6,288 bases of DNA from Sediminibacterium ginsengisoli. GTDB taxonomy: Bacteria > Bacteroidota > Bacteroidia > Chitinophagales > Chitinophagaceae. The first letter of the stretch is position 1; each line of letters starts with the position of its first letter. Below are positions 1 through 6,288 of the stretch, one piece after another. Below the pieces are notes generated by a model, which saw only the letters and a program-made list of their open reading frames with translations, made no database searches and had not been told where the DNA came from. The stretch is from contig CAMAQW010000098.1 in NCBI GenBank assembly GCA_945860335.1, positions 1 to 6,288 on the forward strand, in the 5' to 3' direction. A program made the position numbers and the translations under genes.

Positions 1-1383
1 TTTGTAGAAAAATATTCAGATCAAAAACTAAAAGAGCAATCGGGAAGATGCATGAACTGTGGTGTTCCGTTTTGTCACAACGGATGCCCTTTAGGCAATA
101 TCATTCCTGAATTTAACGACGCAGTTTATAATAGCAATTGGGAAGAAGCATACGAACTATTAAGTGTAACCAATAATTTTCCGGAGTTTACAGGACGTAT
201 TTGTCCTGCACCTTGTGAGAGTGCATGTGTACTTGGTATCAATCAACCAGCGATTGCTATCGAAGAAATTGAAAAGCATATTATTGAAATAGCGTTTGAA
301 AAAGGATTTGTTAAACCTAAAAATCCAAACATAAGAACGGGTAAAAAAATTGCGGTAATTGGTTCAGGGCCTGCAGGACTTGCAACTGCTGCTCAATTAA
401 ATTATGCAGGACATTATGTTACTGTTTTTGAAAGAGATGATTCACCGGGTGGACTTTTAAGATATGGCATCCCAGATTTTAAATTAGAAAAATGGGTGAT
501 TGATAGACGATTACAATTATTAGAAGAGGAAGGTGTGGTTTTTAAATGCAATGCCCATGTTGGCGTTACTATAAAAATGGATGAAATAATAAGTGCGCAC
601 CATGCTGTTGTTATAGCAGTTGGTTCAACCATTCCAAGAGATTTAGACATTCCGGGTAGAACATTAGAGGGTGTATATTTTGCGATGGATTTTTTAAAGC
701 AACAAAACAAAAGAGTAAGCAACAAAGAAGTTGTTGGAGATGCCATACTTGCAAATGGACAAAATGTTGTTGTTATTGGCGGTGGTGATACAGGAAGTGA
801 TTGTGTAGGCACTTCTAATAGACAAGGCGCAACTTCAGTTACACAATTAGAACTCATGCCAAAACCACCAGCTTCCAGAAACGATGTAATGCCTTGGCCT
901 ACCTACCCGATGACCTTGAAAACAACAAGTTCACATGAAGAGGGTGCTAGTAGAGAATGGGCAGTACTAACCAAACGATTTATTGGTGAAGCCGGTAAGC
1001 TCACTGGTATTGAACTCGTAGACATTACTTGGAAAGCTGCTACAATTGATAAACCAGCCAGATTTGAAGAAGTTGAGGGAACGACTAGAATTGTACCTTG
1101 TCAAAAAGCATTTTTAGCTATGGGCTTTTTGCATCCACAGCATCAAGGCTTTATTGATGAAATTGGTGTAGAACTGGATGCAAGAGGTAATGTTGGAGCC
1201 AATGAAACAGACTATGCAACAAGCATAAACAAGGTATTTGCGGCAGGCGATGCAAGAAGAGGACAATCCTTAGTGGTATGGGCCATTAGTGAAGGCCGTG
1301 AGTGTGCTAGAAAGGTGGATGAGTACTTAATGGGTTATTCTTCCTTAGAATCTAAAGACAAAAGCTACATAATTAATATATAA
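1..1383 (+). CDS. gltD: Glutamate synthase (GOGAT) small subunit, 5'-truncated by the window edge
   Basis: This is the NADPH-dependent beta subunit of glutamate synthase. It oxidises NAD(P)H on an FAD domain and passes electrons through iron-sulfur clusters to GltB, which makes glutamate from glutamine and 2-oxoglutarate in the cytoplasm. The frame is open from base 1, so the first ATG (52) is internal; 460 residues are visible and perhaps 20-30 are missing, judged from the usual family length of about 470-500. Counting visible residues, the N-terminal cysteine clusters are CMNCGVPFCHNGC (17-29) and CPAPCESAC (68-76), the ligands expected for the [4Fe-4S] centres. The FAD Rossmann motif GSGPAG is at 121-126, the NADPH-binding GGGDTGSD at 260-267, and the FAD-closing AAGDARRGQSLVVWAI at 414-429. 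A strong terminator follows the stop, so this is the last gene of its transcript, presumably gltB-gltD. Related small-subunit-like proteins exist (PreT and archaeal GltA types), but the N-terminal spacing and length fit GltD best. Confidence 0.95.
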   Translation, partial: FVEKYSDQKLKEQSGRCMNCGVPFCHNGCPLGNIIPEFNDAVYNSNWEEAYELLSVTNNFPEFTGRICPAPCESACVLGINQPAIAIEEIEKHIIEIAFEKGFVKPKNPNIRTGKKIAVIGSGPAGLATAAQLNYAGHYVTVFERDDSPGGLLRYGIPDFKLEKWVIDRRLQLLEEEGVVFKCNAHVGVTIKMDEIISAHHAVVIAVGSTIPRDLDIPGRTLEGVYFAMDFLKQQNKRVSNKEVVGDAILANGQNVVVIGGGDTGSDCVGTSNRQGATSVTQLELMPKPPASRNDVMPWPTYPMTLKTTSSHEEGASREWAVLTKRFIGEAGKLTGIELVDITWKAATIDKPARFEEVEGTTRIVPCQKAFLAMGFLHPQHQGFIDEIGVELDARGNVGANETDYATSINKVFAAGDARRGQSLVVWAISEGRECARKVDEYLMGYSSLESKDKSYIINI

Positions 1384-1406
1384 TTTATATTTTAATATAT
1401 TATGTC

Positions 1407-1439
1407 AAAAGCCTGATTTTATTAAAATCAGGCTTTTTT
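1407..1439 (+). terminator. Intrinsic terminator after gltD
   Basis: A perfect 14-bp inverted repeat pairs 1407-1420 with 1424-1437 around a 3-base loop (slightly fewer pairs and a larger loop in practice). The core AGCCTGA/TCAGGCT is followed by a run of six T (1434-1439). It starts 23 bases after the gltD stop. The A-run on the left arm means it could also work on the minus strand, but no minus-strand gene is seen nearby. Confidence 0.9.
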
Positions 1440-1526
1440 GTTTCTATAAATGTTGAATATTGTTGTATTTTATCTCATTATCCTCAAAGTGCTATTCACA
1501 TTAATATTATTTATATGTTTATATAT

Positions 1527-1560
1527 TTTGTTATTAAATATAATAATTGGGCTAATTTAG
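1527..1560 (+). promoter_or_regulatory. Tentative Bacteroidota-type promoter for amtB
   Basis: The Bacteroidota housekeeping promoter is described as a TTG/TTTG element near -33 and TAnnTTTG near -7. Here TTTG (1527-1530) is followed after 22 bases by TAATTTAG (1553-1560), which matches 7 of 8 positions of the -7 element. Initiation a few bases downstream would leave a leader of about 30 bases before the amtB ATG. The spacer is at the long end of the reported range and the region is so AT-rich that chance matches are likely. The whole gltD-amtB gap (1384-1599) otherwise holds only the gltD terminator and A/T runs. Confidence 0.3.
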
Positions 1561-1599
1561 AGTATTATTATTTATATTATTATTTTAAATTATTTGTTA

Positions 1600-2955
1600 A
1601 TGTATCAGAAAAAACTAAACGTATACAATGTAGCACCGTTTGTGGCGCTACTCATTGTCGCAATTTTAGCCATTTTTGCGCCTCCAGAATTAAGTTTTGA
1701 AGACAAAACAGGTGCCTATAATGGTGCAGATATTGCCTGGATACTTGTAGCCACAGCCTTAGTGTTTTTAATGACACCAGGTTTAGCCTTTTTTTATGGG
1801 GGTATGGTACACCGAAAAAATGTGATTTCAACCATGATCAAAAGTGTAGTTGCAACTGGTGTCGTAACCATAATTTGGGTAACCGTTGGCTATAGTTTAT
1901 GTTTTGGAGATTCGATAGGCGGTTGGATTGGAAATCCAACTACACATATATTTATGAAAGGGGTTATGAGTGGAAAACCATGGAGCCTTGCCCCTACTAT
2001 TCCACTTGGTTTATTTGCACTATTTCAATTGATGTTTGCGATAATTACACCAGGACTTGTAGTAGGTGCTGTTGCAGAAAGAGTAAAGTTTACTTCTTAT
2101 ATTTTATTCATTGTTTTATTTAGCCTATTTGTATACGCTCCAATTGCACATTGGACATGGCATCCAGAAGGATTTTTATTTAAAATGGGTGCATTAGACT
2201 TTGCAGGCGGAACGGTGGTTCATATTTCTGCTGGCTGCGCTGCACTCGCAGGTGCGCTTGTTTTAAAACGTAGAAAAGCACACTTAGAACAACAAGAAAT
2301 TCCCCCAGCAAATATCCCCTATGTATTAATTGGCACCAGTTTATTATGGTTTGGTTGGTTTGGATTTAATGCAGGTTCTGCACTTGGCGCAAACGCTCTT
2401 GCGGTAACTGCATTTGTCACCACCAATACCGCTGGTGCTGCAGCTGGTTTATCGTGGATGTTTTTTGATGTAATGCGTGGCAAAAAACCATCGGTACTTG
2501 GCTTTTGCATTGGTGCTGTAGTTGGCTTAGTCGCAATTACCCCTGCTGCTGGTTTTGTTGCGGTTCCGCAAAGTATTTTTATAGGTTTTACAGCTGCTAT
2601 CATTTCAAATTTAGCAGTCTACTACAAGTCTAAATCTAAACTCGATGATACCTTAGACGTCTTTCCTTGTCATGGAGTAGGCGGTATGGTTGGTATGTTA
2701 ATGACAGGCGTATTTGCAACTAAAACCGTTAATGGCGCTGGTGCAGAAGGTTTATTGTATGGTAATACCGAATTTTTTATCACGCAAGTTAAAGCACTTG
2801 TAATTGTTGTAGCGTATAGCTTTTTAGTATCACTACTCATCTTTAAAGCAATTAGCTTGATGCTTCCACTGCGCGTAAGTCAAGAAGAAGAAGAAATAGG
2901 TTTAGATGCAACACAACACGATGAAAAATATGGAAGAAACCCACAAAAAATATAA
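1600..2955 (+). CDS. amtB: Ammonium channel/transporter of the Amt/MEP/Rh family
   Basis: An inner-membrane trimeric channel that binds ammonium at the periplasmic face and conducts it into the cell. The ATG at 1600 gives 451 residues; an in-frame TTG at 1594 would add only two. The N-terminal hydrophobic stretch (about 12-27) looks like the signal or extra first helix common in bacterial Amt proteins, and the core begins near residue 45 with TPGLAFFYGGMV at 59-70. By motif alignment to E. coli AmtB, the recruitment-site residues are W187 and S260, the phenylalanine gate is F146 and F256, the conserved aspartate is D200, and the twin pore histidines are H208 and H358, with the same 150-residue spacing as in E. 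coli. The C-terminal tail LRVSQEEEEIGLDATQH (424-440) is the conserved PII (GlnK)-docking segment, so post-translational gating by a PII protein is expected. No glnK/glnB lies in the window. The neighbours, gltD upstream and a porin downstream, fit a role in ammonium assimilation. Confidence 0.96.
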   Translation: MYQKKLNVYNVAPFVALLIVAILAIFAPPELSFEDKTGAYNGADIAWILVATALVFLMTPGLAFFYGGMVHRKNVISTMIKSVVATGVVTIIWVTVGYSLCFGDSIGGWIGNPTTHIFMKGVMSGKPWSLAPTIPLGLFALFQLMFAIITPGLVVGAVAERVKFTSYILFIVLFSLFVYAPIAHWTWHPEGFLFKMGALDFAGGTVVHISAGCAALAGALVLKRRKAHLEQQEIPPANIPYVLIGTSLLWFGWFGFNAGSALGANALAVTAFVTTNTAGAAAGLSWMFFDVMRGKKPSVLGFCIGAVVGLVAITPAAGFVAVPQSIFIGFTAAIISNLAVYYKSKSKLDDTLDVFPCHGVGGMVGMLMTGVFATKTVNGAGAEGLLYGNTEFFITQVKALVIVVAYSFLVSLLIFKAISLMLPLRVSQEEEEIGLDATQHDEKYGRNPQKI

Positions 2956-2962
2956 AAAAACA

Positions 2963-3010
2963 AGGTACAGTCTTGTATAAATTCTCTGACCAGAATTTAA
3001 GACTGTACCT
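2963..3010 (+). promoter_or_regulatory. Two-tier hairpin between amtB and the porin gene
   Basis: A perfect 12-bp inverted repeat, AGGTACAGTCTT (2963-2974) with AAGACTGTACCT (2999-3010), encloses a second 7-bp stem, AAATTCT (2979-2985) with AGAATTT (2992-2998). The loop is 6 bases (2986-2991), and the only interruption is a 4-base bulge (2975-2978) on the left side. On the + strand it is followed by CTTAGTTTAC rather than a T-run, so it is not a standard forward terminator. On the minus strand it is followed by the complement of the A7 run at 2954-2960, a terminator-like arrangement, but there is no minus-strand gene to end. On the + strand it may stabilise or uncouple the amtB and porin messages. 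The structure is read directly; the role is inference. Confidence 0.65.
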
Positions 3011-3034
3011 CTTAGTTTACTAAAAACCAACACA

Positions 3035-4054
3035 ATGTTAAAGAAAATTCTAATTGCTAGTGCAATTTGCTGCACTATTGTACCCTGTTTTGCACAAAAA
3101 GACAGTACAAAAAAAAATCCCACAATTATTTCTGCCTACGTTGAAGGCTATTATAGAGGCCTATTAAAAAATGGGGGTGGAAGTAATAATAACTTTACAA
3201 GTTTTACCAATGCCCATAATCGATTTAATCTAGGCATGGCAAGTATTAAAGTTGATCAAACTTTACAAAAATTTACTGCTAGCCTAGACTTAGGAATAGG
3301 CAAAAGAGCTGATGAGTTTTCATACAATGATAGAAATATTTTAAAAAATATCAAACAAGCAACCCTCTCCTATGCCGTTAATGATGATTTAAAATTAACA
3401 GCCGGAAAATTTGCTACGCATATTGGCTATGAATTACTAGACGCAACCAGCAATAGAAATTATAGTATGTCTTATGGATTTTCTTATGGCCCATTTTTTC
3501 ATACAGGATTTAAAGCAGATATTGTCATAGGTAAAAAAACTGCCCTTATGGTAGGAATTGTAGACCCAACCGATCATTCTAGCTTTAACAACAAACCAAA
3601 ATATATCATTGCACAAATAAGTACTTCTAGTAAGAATGATAAAGTTAAAGGCTATCTAAATTTTTTAAATGGCGACTTAACCACGCAATATAATTTAGTT
3701 GTAATTGCTTCCATAACAAATAAAGTGAGTACTGCTTTTGACGCTAGTATCAACCAACAAAAGTTTGGTACAAGAGGCAGCAGTTGGTCTTCCAAAGCAT
3801 TTTATATCAACTACGATATCACTGAAAAATTAGGCCTTACAGTAAGAGAAGATTTTTTTAGTGATAGAACAATCAGTCCTATTGGAGTAGGTAGCGTAAA
3901 TGCCACCACTTTATCTGGGAAAATAAAAATGAATAAAGTAACAATAATTCCAGAAGTAAGAATCGACAGAGGTATAACACCACTATTTAGTACTAAAACA
4001 GGAACCGCCACTAGCGCATCAAACTTTATAGTGGCTGCCATTTACGCGTTTTAA
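3035..4054 (+). CDS. Predicted outer-membrane beta-barrel porin, BBP2/OmpL-like
   Basis: This 339-residue protein begins with a Sec signal peptide: a basic start (MLKK), a hydrophobic core to about residue 17, and a probable signal peptidase I cut after CFA (18-20). The mature part alternates short amphipathic strands and polar turns throughout and ends in IYAF with a terminal phenylalanine, the usual signal recognised by the outer-membrane assembly machinery. The segment around residues 124-159 (GKFATHIGYELLDATSNRNY, then SMSYGFSYGPFFHTGF) resembles the most recognisable part of the putative beta-barrel porin-2 (BBP2, OmpL-like) family of Bacteroidota. The likely role is a passive outer-membrane channel; the substrate cannot be told from sequence. 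It lies 79 bases after amtB with a hairpin between, and a terminator follows, so it may be co-expressed with amtB and let ammonium or other small solutes through. The start is the only ATG that places the signal peptide at the N-terminus. The family call is from pattern recognition, not alignment. Confidence 0.8.
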   Translation: MLKKILIASAICCTIVPCFAQKDSTKKNPTIISAYVEGYYRGLLKNGGGSNNNFTSFTNAHNRFNLGMASIKVDQTLQKFTASLDLGIGKRADEFSYNDRNILKNIKQATLSYAVNDDLKLTAGKFATHIGYELLDATSNRNYSMSYGFSYGPFFHTGFKADIVIGKKTALMVGIVDPTDHSSFNNKPKYIIAQISTSSKNDKVKGYLNFLNGDLTTQYNLVVIASITNKVSTAFDASINQQKFGTRGSSWSSKAFYINYDITEKLGLTVREDFFSDRTISPIGVGSVNATTLSGKIKMNKVTIIPEVRIDRGITPLFSTKTGTATSASNFIVAAIYAF

Positions 4055-4080
4055 TAGTTCAGTAATAGCAAGCAATCGAA

Positions 4081-4116
4081 AAAAGTGGCGGTTCCATTTA
4101 ATGGGCCGCCATTTTT
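4081..4116 (+). terminator. Intrinsic terminator after the porin gene
   Basis: The core TGGCGG (4086-4091) pairs with CCGCCA (4106-4111). It is extended inward by two G-U pairs and one C-G pair, and outward by a G-U pair and four A-T pairs. The loop is about 8 bases and a run of five T follows (4112-4116). It sits 26 bases after the porin stop. The A-run on its left arm may make it bidirectional. It separates the nitrogen block from the plsC-priA block. Confidence 0.85.
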
Positions 4117-4153
4117 AATGGTACATATTAGAATATTGCTTAAGTTAGCACCT

Positions 4154-4924
4154 ATGAATTGGGGGATTCGAACTATTAGATACATATATAGCGTGTACGC
4201 ACTTCTTACTTTTGTTTTAGTAATGATTGTGCTGATGCCCTTTGTTTTTATATCACTCTCATTTGGTCGCGTAAAAGGCGGAAATTACATCTATCATTTG
4301 TGTAAAATATGGGCGTCGGTATGGTATGTTTTTTTAGGCGTAAGGCACCAAGAAATTCATGAAATAGAACACGAAAAAAGCCAGCAATATATATTTATTG
4401 CCAACCACAATTCTTACATGGATATCCCTCCCATTGTTTTAATTGCACATAGCCCACTACGTATTTTAGGAAAATATGAATCATCAAAAATTCCATTATT
4501 TGGCTGGATGTACAAACAAGCTGTTATACTAGTTGACAGAAGCAACCCAGAAAGAAGAGCCCAAAGTGTTCGGGAATTAAAACAAGCCATTGATGACGGC
4601 TTATCCATTTTTTTATTTCCAGAAGGCACATTTAACGAATCGGAACAACCGCTTAAATCATTTTTTGATGGCGCCTTTCGTATTGCCATTGAAACACAAA
4701 CCCCCATTAAGCCCCTCTTATTTATTGATACCATGGAGCGCATGCATTTTAGTTCGGTATTTTCTATAACGCCGGGCAAAAGCAGGGTGGTATATTTAGC
4801 GGATATTCCTGTAGCCGGATTAACACTAGAAGACTTACCCGCGTTAAAAGCAAAAGCCTACCATTTAATGGAAGAAGGCCTCAAAAGATACCGCAAATAC
4901 CCAACCGTTTTAAGCGTATTTTAG
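4154..4924 (+). CDS. 1-acyl-sn-glycerol-3-phosphate acyltransferase family protein (PlsC-like)
   Basis: A membrane-bound acyltransferase of the PlsC/LPLAT family, which transfers a fatty acyl group to lysophosphatidic acid to make phosphatidic acid for phospholipid synthesis; a related acceptor such as an ornithine lipid cannot be excluded. Counting from the ATG at 4154 (256 residues), a transmembrane helix spans about 10-33. Motif I is NHNSYMD (84-90) with catalytic H85 and D90. Motif II lies around GKYESSKIPLFGW (106-118), with the conserved arginine R129 in VDRS. Motif III is FPEGTF (155-160), and motif IV is around PIKPLLF (184-190). The frame is open further upstream, with a GTG at 4085 and an ATG at 4118. 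The GTG lies inside the terminator hairpin and the 4118 ATG directly abuts its T-run, so 4154 is preferred: it places the membrane helix at the usual distance from the N-terminus. It is followed 15 bases later by priA in the same frame, so the two are probably co-transcribed. Confidence 0.88.
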   Translation: MNWGIRTIRYIYSVYALLTFVLVMIVLMPFVFISLSFGRVKGGNYIYHLCKIWASVWYVFLGVRHQEIHEIEHEKSQQYIFIANHNSYMDIPPIVLIAHSPLRILGKYESSKIPLFGWMYKQAVILVDRSNPERRAQSVRELKQAIDDGLSIFLFPEGTFNESEQPLKSFFDGAFRIAIETQTPIKPLLFIDTMERMHFSSVFSITPGKSRVVYLADIPVAGLTLEDLPALKAKAYHLMEEGLKRYRKYPTVLSVF

Positions 4925-4939
4925 CAAAAAATTGGGCCC

Positions 4940-6288
4940 TTGTTCGCAGAAATCATTATACCACTTGCTTTACCTAAAAACTACACATGGGCCATCCCTA
5001 CTAGGTTTCAGGCGCTCGTAAGCCCCGGCATTAGAGTTGAAGTATTACTAGGCAGAAACAAAAAATATGCAGGTATCATTAAAAAAATTACCCTCGAAAA
5101 ACCTGCTGCTTTTGAACCCAAAGAAATTTTACAAGTAATAGATGAAACACCCATCTTGCACCCTACACAACTTGAATTTTGGGAATGGATGGCATCCTAT
5201 TATATGTGCACAGAGGGTGAAGTAATGCAAGCAGCTGTTCCAGCCAATTTAAAATTAACCAGCGAGAGTATTTTAATTTGGAACGAAGACCGTACACTCG
5301 ATTTTTCTGATTTAAGTGATAACGAATATGTGGTAGCCGAAGCACTACATATTAAAAAGGAACTAAGGCTTTCGGAAGTACAACAATTGGTGGACAGTTC
5401 ACACGTGTATCCACTCATCAAAAAACTCATAGAAAAAGAAGTATGCTTTATTTGGGAAGCATTAAAAGATAAATACAAAGCAAAAAAAGAAACCTTTATT
5501 CGTTTATCAGATGCGTATAAAACTGAAGCTGCACTTGAAACGCTATTAAACAACTGGACCAAAGCGCCAAAGCAAATGGAACTGCTCCTCGCATTTATGC
5601 ACTTGCAAAAGACTGCGCCAGAAGTCATTCAATCGGAGCTTTTAAAAAAATCGGGTGCGAATGCTGCACAATTAAAGGGACTCTTAGAAAAAGGAATATT
5701 AATTGCCGACAAAAAAGCCGTAGACCGTTTTAATTATGGAATTGACAATACCGAATTAGAAAACACGTACACCCTATCTGAAGCACAAACAAATGCCTAC
5801 AATAGCCTCGTTACTTTATTTGATACCAAACCCGTTTGCTTGCTACATGGCGTAACCGCTAGTGGTAAAACACAAATTTATATTAAACTCATAGAATCCT
5901 TTATAGCAAAGGGCCAGCAAGCTTTATATATACTTCCTGAAATTGCTTTAACGGCGCAAATGATACGCCGTTTGCAGTTTTACTTTGGTGATAAAATTGC
6001 CATTTATCATTCTAAATTTAACGCCAACGAAAGAGTAGAAATTTGGAATAAAGTAAACTCGGGACAAATAAAAATTGTATTGGGTGCTAGGTCTGCCCTA
6101 TTATTGCCGTTTAAAAACTTAGGACTCATTATTGCAGACGAAGAGCATGATCCTTCTTATAAACAACAAGACCCTGCGCCACGTTACCATGCAAGAGACG
6201 CTGCCATCTATTATGCAACACTATTTAATGCCAAAGTATTACTTGGTAGCGCCACCCCTTCTATAGAAAGTTATTACAATGCGCTTCA
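4940..6288 (+). CDS. priA: Primosomal protein N' (replication restart helicase PriA), 3'-truncated by the window edge
   Basis: PriA recognises abandoned replication forks and, as a 3'-to-5' superfamily 2 DNA helicase, reloads the replicative helicase. The frame stays open from the plsC stop (4922-4924) to the window end, giving 449 residues plus two bases from the TTG at 4940. No ATG precedes the conserved N-terminus, so MFAEIIIPLALPKNYTWAIP from that TTG is the best start; an ATT at 4931 is the only other rare candidate. The first 100 or so residues match the PriA 3'-DNA-binding domain (IRVEVLLGRN, YAGIIKKI). A winged-helix-like linker follows, then the helicase core: Walker A GVTASGKT (304-311), LPEIALTAQ (332-340), GARSALLLPF (382-391), the DEEH box (400-403) and GSATPS (436-441). 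A glutamine (Q312) follows Walker A where glutamate is usual. The zinc-binding cysteines and the second helicase lobe should lie beyond the window, which holds a little over half of a typical Bacteroidota PriA. Confidence 0.95.
   Translation, partial: MFAEIIIPLALPKNYTWAIPTRFQALVSPGIRVEVLLGRNKKYAGIIKKITLEKPAAFEPKEILQVIDETPILHPTQLEFWEWMASYYMCTEGEVMQAAVPANLKLTSESILIWNEDRTLDFSDLSDNEYVVAEALHIKKELRLSEVQQLVDSSHVYPLIKKLIEKEVCFIWEALKDKYKAKKETFIRLSDAYKTEAALETLLNNWTKAPKQMELLLAFMHLQKTAPEVIQSELLKKSGANAAQLKGLLEKGILIADKKAVDRFNYGIDNTELENTYTLSEAQTNAYNSLVTLFDTKPVCLLHGVTASGKTQIYIKLIESFIAKGQQALYILPEIALTAQMIRRLQFYFGDKIAIYHSKFNANERVEIWNKVNSGQIKIVLGARSALLLPFKNLGLIIADEEHDPSYKQQDPAPRYHARDAAIYYATLFNAKVLLGSATPSIESYYNAL

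Noticed and set aside
414..857. 147-codon open frame on the minus strand inside gltD
   Set aside because: It lies wholly within a well-supported gene, has a low-complexity composition set by the opposite strand, shows no family motif and has no promoter or spacing of its own.
1515..1700. 61-codon + strand open frame starting in the AT-rich spacer and overlapping the start of amtB in another frame
   Set aside because: Its composition (Y, F, N, I from A/T runs) follows the spacer and then the amtB shadow; there is no domain, and amtB explains the overlap.
3035..3095. Possible lipoprotein signal in the porin (IVPC ending at residue 18)
   Set aside because: The residue before the cysteine is proline, not glycine, alanine or serine, and the CFA-QK site with a terminal aromatic residue fits a signal peptidase I-cut barrel better.
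2902..3123. Minus-strand open frame across the end of amtB, the hairpin and the porin start
   Set aside because: It covers two supported gene ends and a hairpin, its hydrophobic look comes from the reverse of the porin signal peptide and A-runs, and no start context supports it.
5200..5628. 142-codon minus-strand open frame in the priA region
   Set aside because: The + strand frame is continuously open and encodes recognisable PriA, so this Ser-rich frame is a shadow.
1..6288. Search for a novel defence, mobile or multi-gene system, CRISPR repeats, tRNA or rRNA genes
   Set aside because: Every long coding stretch belongs to a recognised family, gene ends are clean, no terminal inverted repeats, transposase, regularly spaced repeats or tRNA-like cloverleaf were seen, and base composition is even across the genes.

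Overview
The window looks like a chromosomal segment from a member of the Bacteroidota, possibly a Chitinophagia- or Sphingobacteriia-like lineage (the finer placement is only an inference). The evidence is low G+C, AT-rich intergenic DNA, no Shine-Dalgarno-like sequence before the starts, and a BBP2/OmpL-like outer-membrane barrel of the type common in that phylum. All genes lie on the + strand. Two genes are cut by the window edges: gltD at the left and priA at the right.

Layout. Bases 1-1383 carry gltD (glutamate synthase small subunit, N-terminus missing), closed by a strong intrinsic terminator at 1407-1439. An AT-rich spacer with a tentative Bacteroidota-type promoter leads to amtB (1600-2955), an ammonium channel with all the usual conduction residues and an intact PII-docking tail. 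A 79-base gap holding a striking two-tier hairpin (2963-3010) separates it from a predicted outer-membrane beta-barrel porin (3035-4054). A second intrinsic terminator (4081-4116) ends this block. Next come a PlsC-type acyltransferase (start most likely 4154, end 4924) and, 15 bases later in the same reading frame, priA (from a TTG at 4940, running off the right edge).

Function. The first half is a nitrogen-assimilation block: the porin may admit small solutes across the outer membrane, AmtB conducts ammonium across the inner membrane, and GltD supplies electrons for glutamate synthesis together with GltB, which is presumably just upstream. The second half is housekeeping: phospholipid synthesis (PlsC) and replication restart (PriA), probably co-transcribed. 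I found no sign of a mobile element, CRISPR array, RNA gene, toxin-antitoxin pair or defence system, and no clearly new multi-gene system. The items most worth a second look are the hairpin between amtB and the porin, the amtB-porin pairing without an adjacent PII gene, and the same-frame, TTG-started junction between plsC and priA.
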